Under the pieces are notes generated by a model, which saw only the letters and a list, made by a program, of their open reading frames with translations, did no database searches and was not told where the DNA came from. A stretch of DNA of 64,000 bases, from contig NZ_LGIS01000013.1 of NCBI RefSeq assembly GCF_001187905.1, forward strand, positions 34,782 through 98,781, written 5' to 3'. The position numbers were made by a program, and so were the translations under genes. Shown here one piece after another: positions 9,648-22,134 of the stretch (within the stretch, counting starts at the first letter, position 1; the number at the start of each line of letters is the position of its first letter). Origin of the DNA: Pantoea sp. RIT-PI-b (lineage in GTDB: Bacteria; Pseudomonadota; Gammaproteobacteria; Enterobacterales; Enterobacteriaceae).

Positions 9648-11163
9648 GAGAAACCAGGCAATTGAAGCAAACGCGCGCAGTTTAACACACTCTGTCTGGC
9701 CTGCGCAGGCGATGGCACAACTGGAACGTGATGCTGCCGATAGCCTGGGCTTAACGCTGTTTGAGTTGATGCAACGCGCCGGACAGGCGAGCTATGAATT
9801 AGCTCGCCACCTCTGGCCGCAGGCGCAGCACTGGTTGGTTCTGTGCGGGCACGGCAATAACGGCGGCGATGGTTATGTGGTGGCGCGATTAGCGCAGGCA
9901 GCAGGCGTAAATGTGACGCTGCTGGCGTGTGAAAGCAGCAAGGCTTTGCCGGAAGAGGCGCAGCAAGCGCAAGACGCATGGCTGGCGGCGGGCGGCGTGA
10001 TCCATGCAGCGGATGCGCCCTGGCCACAGCAAGTTGATGTGATAGTCGATGCGCTGCTCGGCACCGGGCTCAATCGCGCGCCAGCCGCGCCCTACGATCG
10101 CTTAATCGACATGGCTAATTCGCACGCCGCGCCGGTGCTGGCGATTGATATTCCTTCTGGTCTGGTGGCGGCAAATGGCACGGCGCCGGGCGCGACCATC
10201 ATCGCCGATCACACGCTTAGCATGATTGCCCTCAAACCCGGCCAGTTAACCGGCAAGGCGCGTGATTACGTGGGCATTTTGCATAATGATGAGTTGGGCT
10301 TGTCCTCCTTCCTGTGCGCTGAACAGGCACCTGTTTCACGCTATGACGCCAATGATTTAGCGCGCTGGCTTAAACCGCGCCGCGCCACCTCACATAAAGG
10401 CGATCAGGGGCGTTTGTTAGTCGTCGGCGGCGATAGCGGCACGGCGGGTGCCATTCGCATGACCGGTGAAGCGGCTCTGCGCAGTGGCGCCGGGCTTGTA
10501 CGTGTGCTCACGCATGAAGATAATATTGGCCCGATTCTCACCGCGCGGCCGGAATTAATGGTTGATGCGCTCAGTGATGAGCGTCTCGAACGGGCACTGG
10601 AGTGGGCCGATGTGATTGCCGTTGGACCGGGACTCGGCCAGCGCGATTGGGCTCAGAAGGCACTGAAAAAGATTGCGGCCAGTGAAAAGCCAATGCTTTG
10701 GGATGCGGATGCGCTTAACCTGCTGGCAATCAAGCAGGATAACCGTCAGAATCGCATCATTACGCCCCATCCTGGTGAAGCTGCGCGCTTGCTGGGGATG
10801 AAAACCAGTGAAATTGAAAGTGACCGCTTACATGCAGCGCATGCCTTGGTAAAACGCTACGGCGGCGTGGTGGTACTGAAAGGCGCGGGCACGATCATTG
10901 CCAGCGCGGCGGGTGAAGTTGCCATTGCCGATGTCGGCAATGCGGGCATGGCATCCGGCGGCATGGGCGATGTATTGAGCGGTATTATTGCGGCCCTGCT
11001 GGGCCAGAAATTGACACTATTTGAGGCAGCCTGCGCAGGCTGTGTCGCGCATGGGGCAACTGCCGATGCCATTGCGCGTCAGCGTGGTACGCGCGGCATG
11101 TTAGCCACTGATTTGTTCGAACTGCTGTGGCAGTTTGTTAATCCAGAGATGATCCAACAATAA
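9646..11163 (+). CDS. nnr: bifunctional NAD(P)H-hydrate repair enzyme
   Basis: Repairs hydrated NADH and NADPH. The N-terminal half is the epimerase domain (CGHGNNGGDGYVVARL near residues 68-83, then DIPSGL), and the C-terminal half the ADP-dependent dehydratase (GDSGTAGAIRMTGEAALRSG, DADALN, TPHPGEAARLL and the GNAGMASGGMGDVLSG active-site loop). It is 505 aa against 515 in E. coli (YjeF). It begins the long operon nnr-tsaE-amiB-mutL-miaA-hfq-hflXKC. Because its ATG overlaps that of divergent queG, its promoter must lie within queG. Confidence 0.96.
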   Translation: MRNQAIEANARSLTHSVWPAQAMAQLERDAADSLGLTLFELMQRAGQASYELARHLWPQAQHWLVLCGHGNNGGDGYVVARLAQAAGVNVTLLACESSKALPEEAQQAQDAWLAAGGVIHAADAPWPQQVDVIVDALLGTGLNRAPAAPYDRLIDMANSHAAPVLAIDIPSGLVAANGTAPGATIIADHTLSMIALKPGQLTGKARDYVGILHNDELGLSSFLCAEQAPVSRYDANDLARWLKPRRATSHKGDQGRLLVVGGDSGTAGAIRMTGEAALRSGAGLVRVLTHEDNIGPILTARPELMVDALSDERLERALEWADVIAVGPGLGQRDWAQKALKKIAASEKPMLWDADALNLLAIKQDNRQNRIITPHPGEAARLLGMKTSEIESDRLHAAHALVKRYGGVVVLKGAGTIIASAAGEVAIADVGNAGMASGGMGDVLSGIIAALLGQKLTLFEAACAGCVAHGATADAIARQRGTRGMLATDLFELLWQFVNPEMIQQ

Positions 11164-11166
11164 AGC

Positions 11167-11643
11167 ATGAAGAGCTGTGTTATCCCTTTGCCCGATGAGG
11201 CGGCAACCCTGAATCTGGGTGCGCAATTGGCGCGCGTCTGCAATAGCGCGCTGGTGATCTATCTTTATGGCGATCTGGGTGCCGGAAAAACCACCTTTAG
11301 TCGTGGCTTTCTGCAGGCGCTCGGCCATCAAGGTAACGTTAAAAGTCCAACTTACACCTTGGTTGAGCCCTACGAATTGGGTTCGCGCACGCTCTACCAT
11401 TTCGATCTCTATCGTCTCGCCGATCCCGAAGAGCTGGAGTTTATGGGCATTCGTGACTATTTCACCGGCGATGCGCTATGTCTGGTGGAGTGGCCGCAAC
11501 AGGGCACTGGCGTATTGCCTGAACCCGATTTAGCGCTGACGCTGCGCTACGTTGACGCGGCACGTGAAGCCGAAATAAGTGCAGTTTCCGCTATTGGCGA
11601 AGCGCTGTTACACCAATTCCAGCAAGGCAGGGATCAGGCATGA
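11167..11643 (+). CDS. tsaE: tRNA t6A synthesis ATPase TsaE
   Basis: ATPase partner of TsaB-TsaD in making threonylcarbamoyladenosine at position 37 of ANN-decoding tRNAs. The 158-aa protein has the P-loop GDLGAGKTT at residues 35-43 and the family motif [11 protein letters not shown], followed by YHFDLYRL. It follows nnr by three bases, and its stop overlaps the amiB start (ATGA), pointing to translational coupling. Confidence 0.97.
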   Translation: MKSCVIPLPDEAATLNLGAQLARVCNSALVIYLYGDLGAGKTTFSRGFLQALGHQGNVKSPTYTLVEPYELGSRTLYHFDLYRLADPEELEFMGIRDYFTGDALCLVEWPQQGTGVLPEPDLALTLRYVDAAREAEISAVSAIGEALLHQFQQGRDQA

Positions 11644-13301
11644 TGTCACGGATGAAAATCATTGTACTGGGCTTGCTGTGCCTGTTTTCTGTCTCGGCGC
11701 TCTCTGCCACTTTGTCAGATATCAAAGTCGAGAATGGCGATAGCCAGGCTACCGTCACGCTGAGCTTTAATGGCCAGCCGGTGTATGGTTTTTTCCCGCT
11801 GCATAATCCCAATCGCGTGGTGCTGGATATTCGTCAAAGCGGCGCCATCAAAGGTTTGCCGTTGAATTTCAGCGGTGAAAACATTGTGCAGCGCATTCGT
11901 CACAGCCAGCCGAAAGATAAGCAGAGCCTGCGTCTGGTGTTCGAACTGACGCAGGCCGCACAAACTCGCGCCAGCACGCAGCGTGATGGCAATAATTATC
12001 GCGTGGTGTTCACTATTCGCGGCACGCAGCCAGCGAAACGTACCACCGCCGCGGCGCCGGTCACAACGGCGCGTGAAAGCCAGAATCAGAGCCGCAGCCA
12101 AAGCAATCCCTTTAACGCCAATCAGGTTACCGCCGTCACCAGCAGCGATACCACCGTTCGTCCCGGCGGAGCGTTAAGCCGCAACGATGTGGTGATTGTG
12201 GCGATTGATGCCGGACACGGCGGTCAGGATCCAGGTGCATCCGGCCAGCACGGTTTGCACGAGAAAAACGTCACCATCTCAATTGCGCGGAAATTGAAGG
12301 CGCTAATGGATCGGGATCCGATGTTCAAGCCGGTTCTGACGCGTAATGGCGACTACTTCATCTCGGTAATGGGCCGTTCCGAGGTTGCGCGTAAAGAGAA
12401 CGCCAACCTGTTGGTTTCGATTCACGCGGACGCCGCGCCAAACCACTCGGCCACGGGCGCATCGGTTTGGGTGCTGTCAAATCGTCGCGCCAATAACGAA
12501 ATGGCTAACTGGCTGGAGCAAAAAGAGAAACAATCTGAGCTGCTGGGTGGCGCAGGCGATTTGCTGGCGAACAGCCAGGCCGATCCCTATCTCAGCCAGG
12601 CAGTATTGGATCTGCAGTTTGGTCATTCACAGCGCGTAGGCTATGACGTTGCCGTCAAAGTCTTGCAGCAACTGCGCGGTATTACGCCGCTGCATAAACG
12701 TCTGCCGGAACATGCCAGCCTTGGCGTATTACGTTCCCCGGATATTCCTTCTTTACTGGTCGAAACCGGCTTTATCAGTAATGCCGCGGAGGAGCGGCTG
12801 CTTGGCAGCAGCGCGTATCAGGAGAAAATTGCTCAGTCGATTTATAAAGGCTTGCGCAATTATTTCCTCACGCATCCGCTGCAATCGATCCCAAAGGAGG
12901 AAAACCGGCCGCTGGACAGCGCACCAGCGGTTAGCGTCGCCAGCAACCCGGCGACCGGCACGGTGCAATATACCGGCGCGACGCAGCGTCATACCGTCAC
13001 GCGGGGCGAAACGCTGTCAGGCATTGCGGCAAAATATGGCGTGAGCATGGCGACGTTACGTGAGATGAATAGTCTGAAGCGCGATGTGGTTTGGGTTGGT
13101 CAGCGCCTGAAGGTGCCAGCGAAATCCAGCGTCAGCGTTGCGGCCACGAGCCGTCCAACGCGACATAAAGTGGTGCGCGGCGATTCGCTAACGGCCATTG
13201 CCGCACACTATGGCGTGAGCTCGAAAGCCATCATGCAGGCGAATAACATGAAGTCGAGCAATGTGATGCTGGGGCAAAACTTAAAAATTCCGCAATCCTG
13301 A
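11640..13301 (+). CDS. amiB: N-acetylmuramoyl-L-alanine amidase AmiB with two LysM domains
   Basis: Periplasmic zinc amidase that splits septal peptidoglycan during daughter-cell separation. A signal peptide (about residues 5-23) is followed by an AMIN domain (24-130), a linker, and the Amidase_3 domain starting [11 protein letters not shown] with zinc ligands His193 and Glu208 and a later SIHADA histidine. Two LysM repeats close the protein (about 453-500 and 506-552: [36 protein letters not shown]). At 553 aa it is longer than E. coli AmiB (445 aa, one LysM). An ATG two codons in is an alternative start. Confidence 0.96.
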   Translation: MMSRMKIIVLGLLCLFSVSALSATLSDIKVENGDSQATVTLSFNGQPVYGFFPLHNPNRVVLDIRQSGAIKGLPLNFSGENIVQRIRHSQPKDKQSLRLVFELTQAAQTRASTQRDGNNYRVVFTIRGTQPAKRTTAAAPVTTARESQNQSRSQSNPFNANQVTAVTSSDTTVRPGGALSRNDVVIVAIDAGHGGQDPGASGQHGLHEKNVTISIARKLKALMDRDPMFKPVLTRNGDYFISVMGRSEVARKENANLLVSIHADAAPNHSATGASVWVLSNRRANNEMANWLEQKEKQSELLGGAGDLLANSQADPYLSQAVLDLQFGHSQRVGYDVAVKVLQQLRGITPLHKRLPEHASLGVLRSPDIPSLLVETGFISNAAEERLLGSSAYQEKIAQSIYKGLRNYFLTHPLQSIPKEENRPLDSAPAVSVASNPATGTVQYTGATQRHTVTRGETLSGIAAKYGVSMATLREMNSLKRDVVWVGQRLKVPAKSSVSVAATSRPTRHKVVRGDSLTAIAAHYGVSSKAIMQANNMKSSNVMLGQNLKIPQS

Positions 13302-13343
13302 TTATTGGCTCCCTGTGAGCCAATCCGCAGAAGGATCACCACC

Positions 13344-15200
13344 ATGCCAATACAGATTTTACCGCCGCAGCTGGCGAACCAAATTGCCGCAGGCGAAGTG
13401 GTTGAGCGCCCGGCGTCGGTCGTAAAAGAGCTGGTGGAAAACAGCCTCGACGCCGGTGCCACGCGCATTGATGTCGATATCGAGAAAGGCGGCGCTAAGC
13501 TTATCCGCATTCGCGACAACGGCTGTGGTATCGCTAAAGCTGAACTGGCGATGGCGCTGGCGCGGCATGCGACCAGTAAAATTGCGTCACTTGACGACCT
13601 TGAAGCGATAATGAGCCTCGGTTTCCGTGGCGAAGCGCTCGCCAGTATCAGCTCCGTTTCGCGCTTAACCCTGACTTCGCGCACGGCCGATCAAACTGAA
13701 GCGTGGCAAGCCTATGCCGAAGGGCGCGATATGGATGTGACGGTGAAACCGGCTGCGCATCCGGTGGGCACCTCGCTGGAAGTGCTCGACCTGTTCTACA
13801 ACACGCCCGCACGCCGCAAATTCATGCGCACCGAAAAGACCGAATTTACCCATATCGACGAGGTGATCCGTCGCATTGCGTTGGCCCGCTTTGATGTGGC
13901 GATTTCGCTGAGCCACAACGGCAAGCTGATGCGCCAGTATCGCGCGGTGAGTGAAGATGCGCAGCGGGAGCGGCGGCTAGGTGCGATTTGTGGCACCACA
14001 TTTATGCAGCATGCGTTGCGTATTGAGTGGCAGCATGACGATTTAGCGCTGCGCGGTTGGGTCGCCGATCCAAACGGTTCGCGTCAGGTTACCGATCTGC
14101 AATATTGCTACGTCAACGGACGCATGATGCGTGACAAGCTGATCAATCACGCGATTCGCCAGGCGTATCAAACACAGCTTGGCGACGATCAGCAGCCGGC
14201 ATATGTGCTCTATCTGGAGATCGATCCACATCAGGTGGATGTTAATGTGCACCCGGCTAAGCATGAGGTGCGTTTCCACCAGTCACGTTTGGTACACGAC
14301 TTTATCTGGCAAGGCGTGATGAGTGCACTGCAAGCCAGCCGCGCCGCGGAATTACCCATTTCACATGCTGAAGAACCTGCACCCAAGTGGCAGCCAGAAA
14401 ATCGTCAGGCGGCGGGGGCTAATCACTTTGCCCAGCCGGGCAACACGCCACGCAGCGGTGGTGGTCCTGCTGCTGGCGCCAGTGCGAGTTGGCAAAGTAA
14501 GGAACCCAGTTACAGTGCGCGTGAAGGGTCGGCCTACAAGCAGTTGATCAAAACGCCAGTCGCCGAGGTCGCGCGTGCTGCGCCCGTTCCTGCGCCGATA
14601 CCCGCCAGGCAGCCTGAAGCGCGTGAAGCCCCGTTGGCTGCTCACGCACAAAGTTTCGGGCGCGTGTTAAGTGTGTTGCAGGAACGCTACGCGCTGCTGG
14701 AACGCGGTAATCAACTGCAACTATTATCGTTGGCGGTTGCCGCTCGCTGGCTAAAACAGGCCCAACTGCAACCAGGGGAAGAGGGATTAAAACCGCAGCC
14801 GTTACTGATCCCGGTTCGCCTGAAAATTGCTGCGCCGGAGCTGGCTGTTATTGATGCGCAATCGACGCTGCTACGCTTAATGGGCATTGATTTACAACGA
14901 GAAGGGCAGCATGTGACGCTACGCGCGGTTCCTTTACCGTTACGAACACAAAATTTACAAATCTTGATTCCAGAACTGTTAGGCTACCTGGCCCGGCAGC
15001 AAGAGATTTCTGTATCCGCGTTGGCTCAATGGCTGGCGCGTCGAGATGATGCAGAAGACGCTCACTGGAATCACTCGCAGGCGATTGCACTGCTGGCAGA
15101 GCTGGAAAGGCTCTGTCCGCAACTGCTGAAGTCGCCGCCTTCAGGTCTGTTACAGACCATTGAGATTGAGAGCGCGATTAACGCGTTGAAGCATGAGTGA
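13344..15200 (+). CDS. mutL: DNA mismatch repair protein MutL
   Basis: Links mismatch recognition by MutS to MutH and UvrD. The N-terminal GHKL ATPase domain shows Glu29 and Asn33 ([13 protein letters not shown]), DNGCGI and [18 protein letters not shown] and HPAKHEVRF follow, then a variable proline/alanine linker (about 335-420) and the C-terminal dimerisation domain. The endonuclease motif DQHA(x)2E is absent, as expected in species that use MutH. I start at [20 protein letters not shown], which aligns with E. coli and has AAGGAT upstream; the frame is open 13 codons earlier. 618 aa, overlapping miaA by 8 bases. Confidence 0.97.
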   Translation: MPIQILPPQLANQIAAGEVVERPASVVKELVENSLDAGATRIDVDIEKGGAKLIRIRDNGCGIAKAELAMALARHATSKIASLDDLEAIMSLGFRGEALASISSVSRLTLTSRTADQTEAWQAYAEGRDMDVTVKPAAHPVGTSLEVLDLFYNTPARRKFMRTEKTEFTHIDEVIRRIALARFDVAISLSHNGKLMRQYRAVSEDAQRERRLGAICGTTFMQHALRIEWQHDDLALRGWVADPNGSRQVTDLQYCYVNGRMMRDKLINHAIRQAYQTQLGDDQQPAYVLYLEIDPHQVDVNVHPAKHEVRFHQSRLVHDFIWQGVMSALQASRAAELPISHAEEPAPKWQPENRQAAGANHFAQPGNTPRSGGGPAAGASASWQSKEPSYSAREGSAYKQLIKTPVAEVARAAPVPAPIPARQPEAREAPLAAHAQSFGRVLSVLQERYALLERGNQLQLLSLAVAARWLKQAQLQPGEEGLKPQPLLIPVRLKIAAPELAVIDAQSTLLRLMGIDLQREGQHVTLRAVPLPLRTQNLQILIPELLGYLARQQEISVSALAQWLARRDDAEDAHWNHSQAIALLAELERLCPQLLKSPPSGLLQTIEIESAINALKHE

Positions 15201-16134
15201 ACTAAACCAGGCTAGCCGGCCAAAGGCAATTTTTTTGATGGGGCCTACCGCCTCCGGTAAGACGGCATTAGCGATTTCGCTGCGTCAGGAGCTTCCGGTG
15301 GAACTTATTAGCGTTGACTCTGCCTTAATCTATCGCGGGATGGATATTGGCACGGCGAAACCGTCGGCAGAAGAGTTAGCACTGGCGCCCCATCGTTTGC
15401 TGGACATTCGCGATCCTGCGGAAGCGTATTCCGCCGCAGAGTTTCGTCGCGATGCGTTGGCAGAAATGGCGGAAATCACCCGGAAGGGAAAGATTCCGTT
15501 GCTTGTTGGTGGAACCATGCTCTATTTCAAGGCTTTGCTTGAAGGATTGTCGCCGTTGCCCTCGGCCGATCCCGAGGTGCGTCAGCGGATAGAGCAAATG
15601 GCGGCGGAGAAAGGTTGGGAAGCCTTGCACCGCCAGCTGTGTGAAATCGATCCGGTCGCCGGTAGTCGTATTCATCCGAATGATCCGCAGAGACTTTCGC
15701 GAGCACTGGAAGTTTTTTTTATTTCGGGTAAAACTTTAACGGAACTGACAAAAACTTCCGGCGAAGCGTTACCCTACGACGTGTACCAGTTTGCTATCGC
15801 TCCTGCGAGTCGTGAGCTGATACATCAACGCATTGCGTTGCGTTACGACCAGATGCTAGCGTCAGGATTTGAAGCGGAGGCTCGTGCACTGTTTGCGCGA
15901 GGTGATTTGCATACGGACATGCCTTCCATTCGTTGTGTGGGTTATCGCCAGATGTGGTCTTATCTATCAGGTGAAATCGATTACGACGAAATGGTTTATC
16001 GGGGAATTTGCGCCACTCGGCAGCTCGCTAAACGCCAGATGACCTGGTTACGTGGCTGGCCTGAAGTACACTGGTTAAACAGTGATGAGCCAGAGTTAGC
16101 GCGTAATGCGGTGCTTAAGGTAGTTAGTGCGTAG
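15193..16134 (+). CDS. miaA: tRNA dimethylallyltransferase
   Basis: Adds the isopentenyl group to A37 of tRNAs reading UNN codons, first step of ms2i6A. P-loop GPTASGKT at residues 17-24, [16 protein letters not shown] near 37-52, and the C-terminal [20 protein letters not shown] motif are present. 313 aa, usual length for the family. The ATG lies inside the end of mutL, so translation is probably coupled. Promoters for hfq lie within miaA in E. coli; none is asserted here. Confidence 0.97.
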   Translation: MSELNQASRPKAIFLMGPTASGKTALAISLRQELPVELISVDSALIYRGMDIGTAKPSAEELALAPHRLLDIRDPAEAYSAAEFRRDALAEMAEITRKGKIPLLVGGTMLYFKALLEGLSPLPSADPEVRQRIEQMAAEKGWEALHRQLCEIDPVAGSRIHPNDPQRLSRALEVFFISGKTLTELTKTSGEALPYDVYQFAIAPASRELIHQRIALRYDQMLASGFEAEARALFARGDLHTDMPSIRCVGYRQMWSYLSGEIDYDEMVYRGICATRQLAKRQMTWLRGWPEVHWLNSDEPELARNAVLKVVSA

Positions 16135-16232
16135 CAGGGATGATTGTGTACAATTGGTTCGTTATCGTGCGCAAATTTTTACGCAGTTTTTCTGAACCAC
16201 GGTTCTTAAAGCAACAAACAACAAGCATATAA

Positions 16233-16562
<330 letters not shown>

Positions 16563-16580
16563 TTTTGCGCTGCCGTAAAG

Positions 16581-16629
16581 CCAGGGCTGGAGAACGAGAG
16601 CGTTTTCCTGTCCTGGTTATTTTATTTTA
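16581..16629 (+). terminator. possible terminator or attenuator between hfq and hflX
   Basis: A long interrupted stem (CCAGG...GAGAACG / CGTTTTC...CCTGG) is followed by TTATTTTATTTTA. It would limit read-through from hfq into hflX without abolishing it. Structure inferred by eye. Confidence 0.5.
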
Positions 16630-16642
16630 GCGAGGTTATAGC

Positions 16643-17923
16643 TTGTTTGACCGTTATGATGCCGGTGAGCAGGCCGTACTGGTACACATCTGGTTCTCCC
16701 AAGACAAAGAGCTGGAAGATTTGCAGGAGTTTGAAACTCTTGTCTCTTCTGCGGGCGTCGAAGCGCTGCAAGTCATTACGGGCAGCCGTAAAGCGCCACA
16801 TCCCAAATATTTTGTCGGTGAAGGAAAGGCAGTTGAAATTGCCGATGCGGTAAAAGCGAGTGGAGCATCGGTCGTTTTATTCGATCATGCCTTAACTCCT
16901 GCTCAGGAACGTAATCTTGAACGGCTGTGCGAATGTCGCGTAATCGATCGCACCGGCTTAATTCTCGATATTTTCGCCCAGCGCGCCCGCACCCATGAGG
17001 GGAAATTGCAGGTCGAGCTGGCACAACTACGCCATTTAGCAACCCGTTTGGTTCGCGGATGGACACACCTTGAACGCCAGAAAGGCGGTATCGGTTTGCG
17101 TGGTCCAGGTGAAACTCAGCTGGAAACGGACCGCCGCTTGCTGCGTGGTCGTATTAGTCAGATTCTCTCCCGTCTTGAACGCGTCGAAAAACAGCGCGAT
17201 CAGGGTAGGCAAGCGCGCGCCAAAGCTGACGTGCCAACAGTTTCGCTGGTGGGATACACCAACGCCGGCAAATCCACTCTGTTTAACGCGATTACCTCTG
17301 CGGATGTCTACGTAGCGGACCAACTGTTCGCGACACTGGATCCGACTCTGCGCCGCCTTAACGTGGCGGATGTGGGTGAAGTGGTGTTAGCCGATACGGT
17401 AGGTTTTATTCGTCACTTGCCGCATGATTTAGTGGCGGCATTTAAAGCCACCCTGCAGGAAACGCGGCAGGCGACACTGCTGTTGCACGTGATTGACGCT
17501 GCCGATTTACGCGTGAATGATAACATTGATGCCGTTAACGAAGTTCTGGAAGAGATTGAAGCCGATGAAATTCCGGCTCTGTTGATCATGAACAAAATCG
17601 ATATGCTGGAGGATTTTGTGCCGCGTATCGATCGTAACGAAGAGAACCAGCCGATACGTGTTTGGTTATCTGCACAGAGCGGCGTAGGCCTACCGCTGTT
17701 GTGGCAGGCGCTCTCAGAGCGTTTAGCCGGTGAAATTGCGCAGTACGATTTGCGTCTGCCGCCGGAAGCAGGCCGTTTACGCAGTCGTTTTTACCAGCTA
17801 CACGCAATAGAAAAAGAATGGAATGAAGATGATGGCTGTGTAAGTTTGCACGTGCGTATGCCGATTGTTGACTGGCGTCGTCTGTGTAAGCAAGAGCCGT
17901 CGCTAGCCAGTTATATTGTTTGA
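16643..17923 (+). CDS. hflX: ribosome-associated GTPase HflX
   Basis: GTPase that splits stalled 70S ribosomes after heat or antibiotic stress. The 426-aa protein has the N-terminal HflX domain (residues 1-190), then G1 GYTNAGKST (204-212), [14 protein letters not shown] and the C-terminal domain. The start codon is TTG: the protein then begins [16 protein letters not shown] as in E. coli, with GAGG eight bases upstream. Rare initiation codons usually mean modest translation. An ERIC element separates it from hflK. Confidence 0.96.
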   Translation: MFDRYDAGEQAVLVHIWFSQDKELEDLQEFETLVSSAGVEALQVITGSRKAPHPKYFVGEGKAVEIADAVKASGASVVLFDHALTPAQERNLERLCECRVIDRTGLILDIFAQRARTHEGKLQVELAQLRHLATRLVRGWTHLERQKGGIGLRGPGETQLETDRRLLRGRISQILSRLERVEKQRDQGRQARAKADVPTVSLVGYTNAGKSTLFNAITSADVYVADQLFATLDPTLRRLNVADVGEVVLADTVGFIRHLPHDLVAAFKATLQETRQATLLLHVIDAADLRVNDNIDAVNEVLEEIEADEIPALLIMNKIDMLEDFVPRIDRNEENQPIRVWLSAQSGVGLPLLWQALSERLAGEIAQYDLRLPPEAGRLRSRFYQLHAIEKEWNEDDGCVSLHVRMPIVDWRRLCKQEPSLASYIV

Positions 17924-17994
17924 TATTGCCCAATCGCACTTACCCAAAAAAGATTTCAGGTTGTAGTAATTATCGTTGCAGGCCGAAATATTAT

Positions 17995-18126
17995 GGTTTT
18001 ACGCGAATATTTCGGATTGCGGCAAGGCGGCAACTGAGCAAATCCCCAGGAGCTTACATCGGTAAGTGACTGGGGTGCGTGAAGGCAGCCAACGCAGCTG
18101 CAATCCGAAAGATGAAGGGTAAAACC
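17995..18126 (+). repeat. ERIC element, copy 3 (between hflX and hflK)
   Basis: 132 bp with near-consensus core AATCCCCAGGAGCTTACAT and GTAAGTGACTGGGGTG. Terminal inverted repeats GGTTTTAC / GTAAAACC and inner ATTTCGGATTGC / GCAATCCGAAA frame it. It fills most of the gap between two genes that belong to one operon in E. coli and would fold into a long hairpin in the mRNA. Confidence 0.88.
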
Positions 18127-18152
18127 GTAAATACAATAAATGGAGTAGAGAC

Positions 18153-19385
18153 ATGGCGTGGAATCAGCCCGGAAATAACGGACAGGACCGCGACCCGTGG
18201 GGAAGCAGCAATAATCAAGGCGGCAACTCTGGGGGAAATAAAGGAGGTCGCGATCAGGGACCACCTGATCTGGATGATATCTTCCGTAAGCTGAGTAAAA
18301 AACTCGGCGGACTGGGCGGTGGCAAACAGAATGATAACGGTCAGCGCAGCGGCGGTAGCGGTGGCAAAGTTGTTGGCATCGTTGCCGTAGCGGCAGTGGT
18401 TATCTGGGCGGCTAGCGGTTTCTACACTATCAAAGAAGCGGAACGTGGCGTCGTCACCCGCTTTGGCAAATTCAGCCATCTGGTTGAGCCAGGCCTTAAC
18501 TGGAAACCGACCTTTATCGATCAGGTTCGTGCGGTGAACGTTGAAGCCGTACGTGAACTGGCGGCGTCTGGCGTGATGCTGACCTCGGACGAGAACGTGG
18601 TGCGCGTTGAGATGAACGTGCAGTACCGCGTAACCGATCCAGAACGTTATCTGTATGCGGTAACCAGCGCCGACGACAGTCTGCGTCAGGCCACTGACAG
18701 CGCCTTACGTGGCGTGATTGGGCGCTCGACCATGGACCGCATCCTGACGGAAGGCCGTACCGTGGTGCGTAGCGAAACGCAGCGTGAGCTCGACGAAACC
18801 ATCCGTCCGTACAACATGGGTATTACCCTGCTGGATGTAAACTTCCAGGCGGCGCGTCCACCGGAAGAAGTAAAAGCATCGTTTGATGATGCAATTGCCG
18901 CGCGTGAAAACCGTGAACAGTATGTGCGTGAAGCCGAAGCGTATTCGAATGAAGTCCAGCCGCGTGCCAATGGTCAGGCGCAGCGTATCCTTGAAGAAGG
19001 TCGTGCCTACAAAGAACGTACGGTGCTAGAAGCGCAGGGTGAAGTTGCCCGTTTCGCTCGCTTGCTGCCGGAATACAAAGCCGCACCGGAAATCACCAAA
19101 GAGCGTCTCTACATTGAAACCATGGAACGCGTGTTGAGCCATACCCGCAAAGTATTGATCAGCGATCGTGGCAGCAATTTGACGGTTCTGCCATTGGATC
19201 AGTTGATGCGCGGTGGTCAATCTGGCCAGGGCGGTCAAAAAATGACTAATTTAATGAAGTCACCTTCGTCTTCTGATAGCAATGCAAGCCGTAGTGATAC
19301 CTCATCATACAGTCCAGACAGCATCATGGATCAGCGTCGCGCCAATGCGCTGCGCAACGATACCCAGCGCCAAGGGAGGGAGTAA
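18153..19385 (+). CDS. hflK: FtsH protease modulator HflK
   Basis: Band-7/SPFH protein that forms a large periplasmic cage with HflC around FtsH and limits degradation of membrane substrates. The glycine/asparagine-rich cytosolic N-terminus (about 1-75) precedes one membrane segment (VVGIVAVAAVVIWAASGFYT, about 71-90) and the SPFH domain (ERGVVTRFGKFSHLVEPGLNWKP). 410 aa against 419 in E. coli. Followed three bases later by hflC. Confidence 0.97.
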   Translation: MAWNQPGNNGQDRDPWGSSNNQGGNSGGNKGGRDQGPPDLDDIFRKLSKKLGGLGGGKQNDNGQRSGGSGGKVVGIVAVAAVVIWAASGFYTIKEAERGVVTRFGKFSHLVEPGLNWKPTFIDQVRAVNVEAVRELAASGVMLTSDENVVRVEMNVQYRVTDPERYLYAVTSADDSLRQATDSALRGVIGRSTMDRILTEGRTVVRSETQRELDETIRPYNMGITLLDVNFQAARPPEEVKASFDDAIAARENREQYVREAEAYSNEVQPRANGQAQRILEEGRAYKERTVLEAQGEVARFARLLPEYKAAPEITKERLYIETMERVLSHTRKVLISDRGSNLTVLPLDQLMRGGQSGQGGQKMTNLMKSPSSSDSNASRSDTSSYSPDSIMDQRRANALRNDTQRQGRE

Positions 19386-19388
19386 TCG

Positions 19389-20393
19389 ATGCGTAAGCCA
19401 ATCATCGCCGTAATTATTGTAGTGCTGGTGGTGCTTTACGCGTCACTGTTCGTGGTGCAGGAAGGCCAACGTGGCATCGTGCTGCGCTTTGGTAAGGTTC
19501 TGCGTGATGACGAAAACAAACCGCTGGTGTATGCACCGGGTCTGCATTTCAAGATTCCGTTTATTGAAACCATGAAGTCACTGGATGCGCGCATTCAGAC
19601 CATGGACAATCAGGCCGACCGTTTTGTCACCAAAGAGAAGAAAGACCTGATCGTTGATTCCTACATCAAATGGCGCATCAGCGATTTCAGCCGTTACTAC
19701 CTGGCAACCGGCGGTGGCGACGTTTCTCAGGCCGAAGTGTTGCTGAAACGTAAGTTCAGTGACCGTCTGCGCTCTGAAATGGGCCGTCTGGATGTGAAAG
19801 ACATCGTGACCGATTCGCGTGGTCGCTTGACCACCGACGTGCGTGATGCGCTGAACACCGGCAGCGCCGGCAATGATGATGACGTTCAGACGCCAGCTGC
19901 GGATGATGCGATTGCTAATGCGGCGGCACGTGTAGAGCGTGAAACCAACAGCAGTGAACCAGCACCTAATCCGAACAGCATGGCAGCGTTGGGTATCCAG
20001 GTCGTCGACGTGCGTATTAAGCAGATCAACCTGCCAACGGAAGTTTCTGACGCGATCTACAATCGTATGCGCGCCGAGCGTGAAGCGGTAGCGCGTAGTC
20101 AGCGTTCACAAGGCCAGGAAGAGGCAGAAAAATTGCGTGCGCAGGCTGATTATCAGGTGACGCGTACGCTGGCAGAAGCTCAGCGTGAAGCGCTGATTTC
20201 CCGGGGTGAAGGTGATGGTGAAGCGGCAAAACTGTTTGCTGATGCCTTTAGCAAGGATCCGGATTTCTACGCCTTTATCCGCAGTCTGCGTGCCTATGAG
20301 AATAGTTTCTCAGATAATCAGGATGTGTTGGTATTGAGCCCGGATAGCGATTTCTTCCGCTATATGAAAGCGCCCTCTAACGCCACGCGTTAA
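19389..20393 (+). CDS. hflC: FtsH protease modulator HflC
   Basis: Partner of HflK. An N-terminal anchor (IIAVIIVVLVVLYASLFVV, residues 4-22) is followed by the SPFH domain (GQRGIVLRFGKV) and a helical region rich in Ala, Glu and Arg. 334 aa, the same length as E. coli HflC. Last gene of the hfq-hfl operon, followed by a strong terminator. Confidence 0.98.
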   Translation: MRKPIIAVIIVVLVVLYASLFVVQEGQRGIVLRFGKVLRDDENKPLVYAPGLHFKIPFIETMKSLDARIQTMDNQADRFVTKEKKDLIVDSYIKWRISDFSRYYLATGGGDVSQAEVLLKRKFSDRLRSEMGRLDVKDIVTDSRGRLTTDVRDALNTGSAGNDDDVQTPAADDAIANAAARVERETNSSEPAPNPNSMAALGIQVVDVRIKQINLPTEVSDAIYNRMRAEREAVARSQRSQGQEEAEKLRAQADYQVTRTLAEAQREALISRGEGDGEAAKLFADAFSKDPDFYAFIRSLRAYENSFSDNQDVLVLSPDSDFFRYMKAPSNATR

Positions 20394-20410
20394 GAACTGA
20401 TATAAAGTCC

Positions 20411-20439
20411 AGGCCGACAATGTTGTCGGCCTTTTTTTT
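20411..20439 (+). terminator. Rho-independent terminator after hflC
   Basis: A 9-bp stem (GGCCGACAA / TTGTCGGCC) with a TG loop and eight T residues, 18 bases after hflC. It lies only 12 bases before yjeT, which would therefore depend on read-through or on a promoter overlapping the hairpin. Confidence 0.9.
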
Positions 20440-20450
20440 GGGAAAAAATC

Positions 20451-20651
20451 ATGAACACAACCATCTGGATGGCGCTGGCTTTAGTTTTGGTGCTGGAAGG
20501 ACTTGGGCCGATGTTTATGCCACGAGCCTGGCGGCGCATGATACTGGCAATGACACAGTTACCCGATCGCCTTTTGCATCGTTTTGGCGGTGGTTTAGTC
20601 GTTGCTGGCGTGGTGATTTACGCGATGATCAGCATGCATACGCGATCGTAA
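20451..20651 (+). CDS. yjeT: DUF2065 inner-membrane protein YjeT
   Basis: Small membrane protein of unknown function, 66 aa (E. coli 65). Two hydrophobic segments are visible (residues 4-22 and about 46-62) around a basic loop (PRAWRRM). It keeps its E. coli place between hflC and purA. The ribosome site is poor (GGGAAAAAATC). Confidence 0.88.
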   Translation: MNTTIWMALALVLVLEGLGPMFMPRAWRRMILAMTQLPDRLLHRFGGGLVVAGVVIYAMISMHTRS

Positions 20652-20792
20652 ATGAAAAATTATGTGAGGTCGCAGGGGTTCAATTGTGTCTGATGGCCGT
20701 TGTGTACCCAACATGTTGTGAGCTGAGCAAAACTCAGGCAAAAAACAGCGCAATCGTATGCTAAAAGTGCTGAAAGAGTAAAAGTCAGGTGG

Positions 20793-20798
20793 TAGAAT
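20793..20798 (+). promoter_or_regulatory. candidate extended -10 of the purA promoter
   Basis: TGG-TAGAAT, an extended -10 motif 32 bases before the purA ATG, in a leader resembling that of E. coli purA. No good -35 box is visible, which is tolerable for extended -10 promoters. Confidence 0.4.
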
Positions 20799-20808
20799 CC
20801 ATTTTTAA

Positions 20809-22128
<1,320 letters not shown>

Positions 22129-22134
22129 TCTTTT

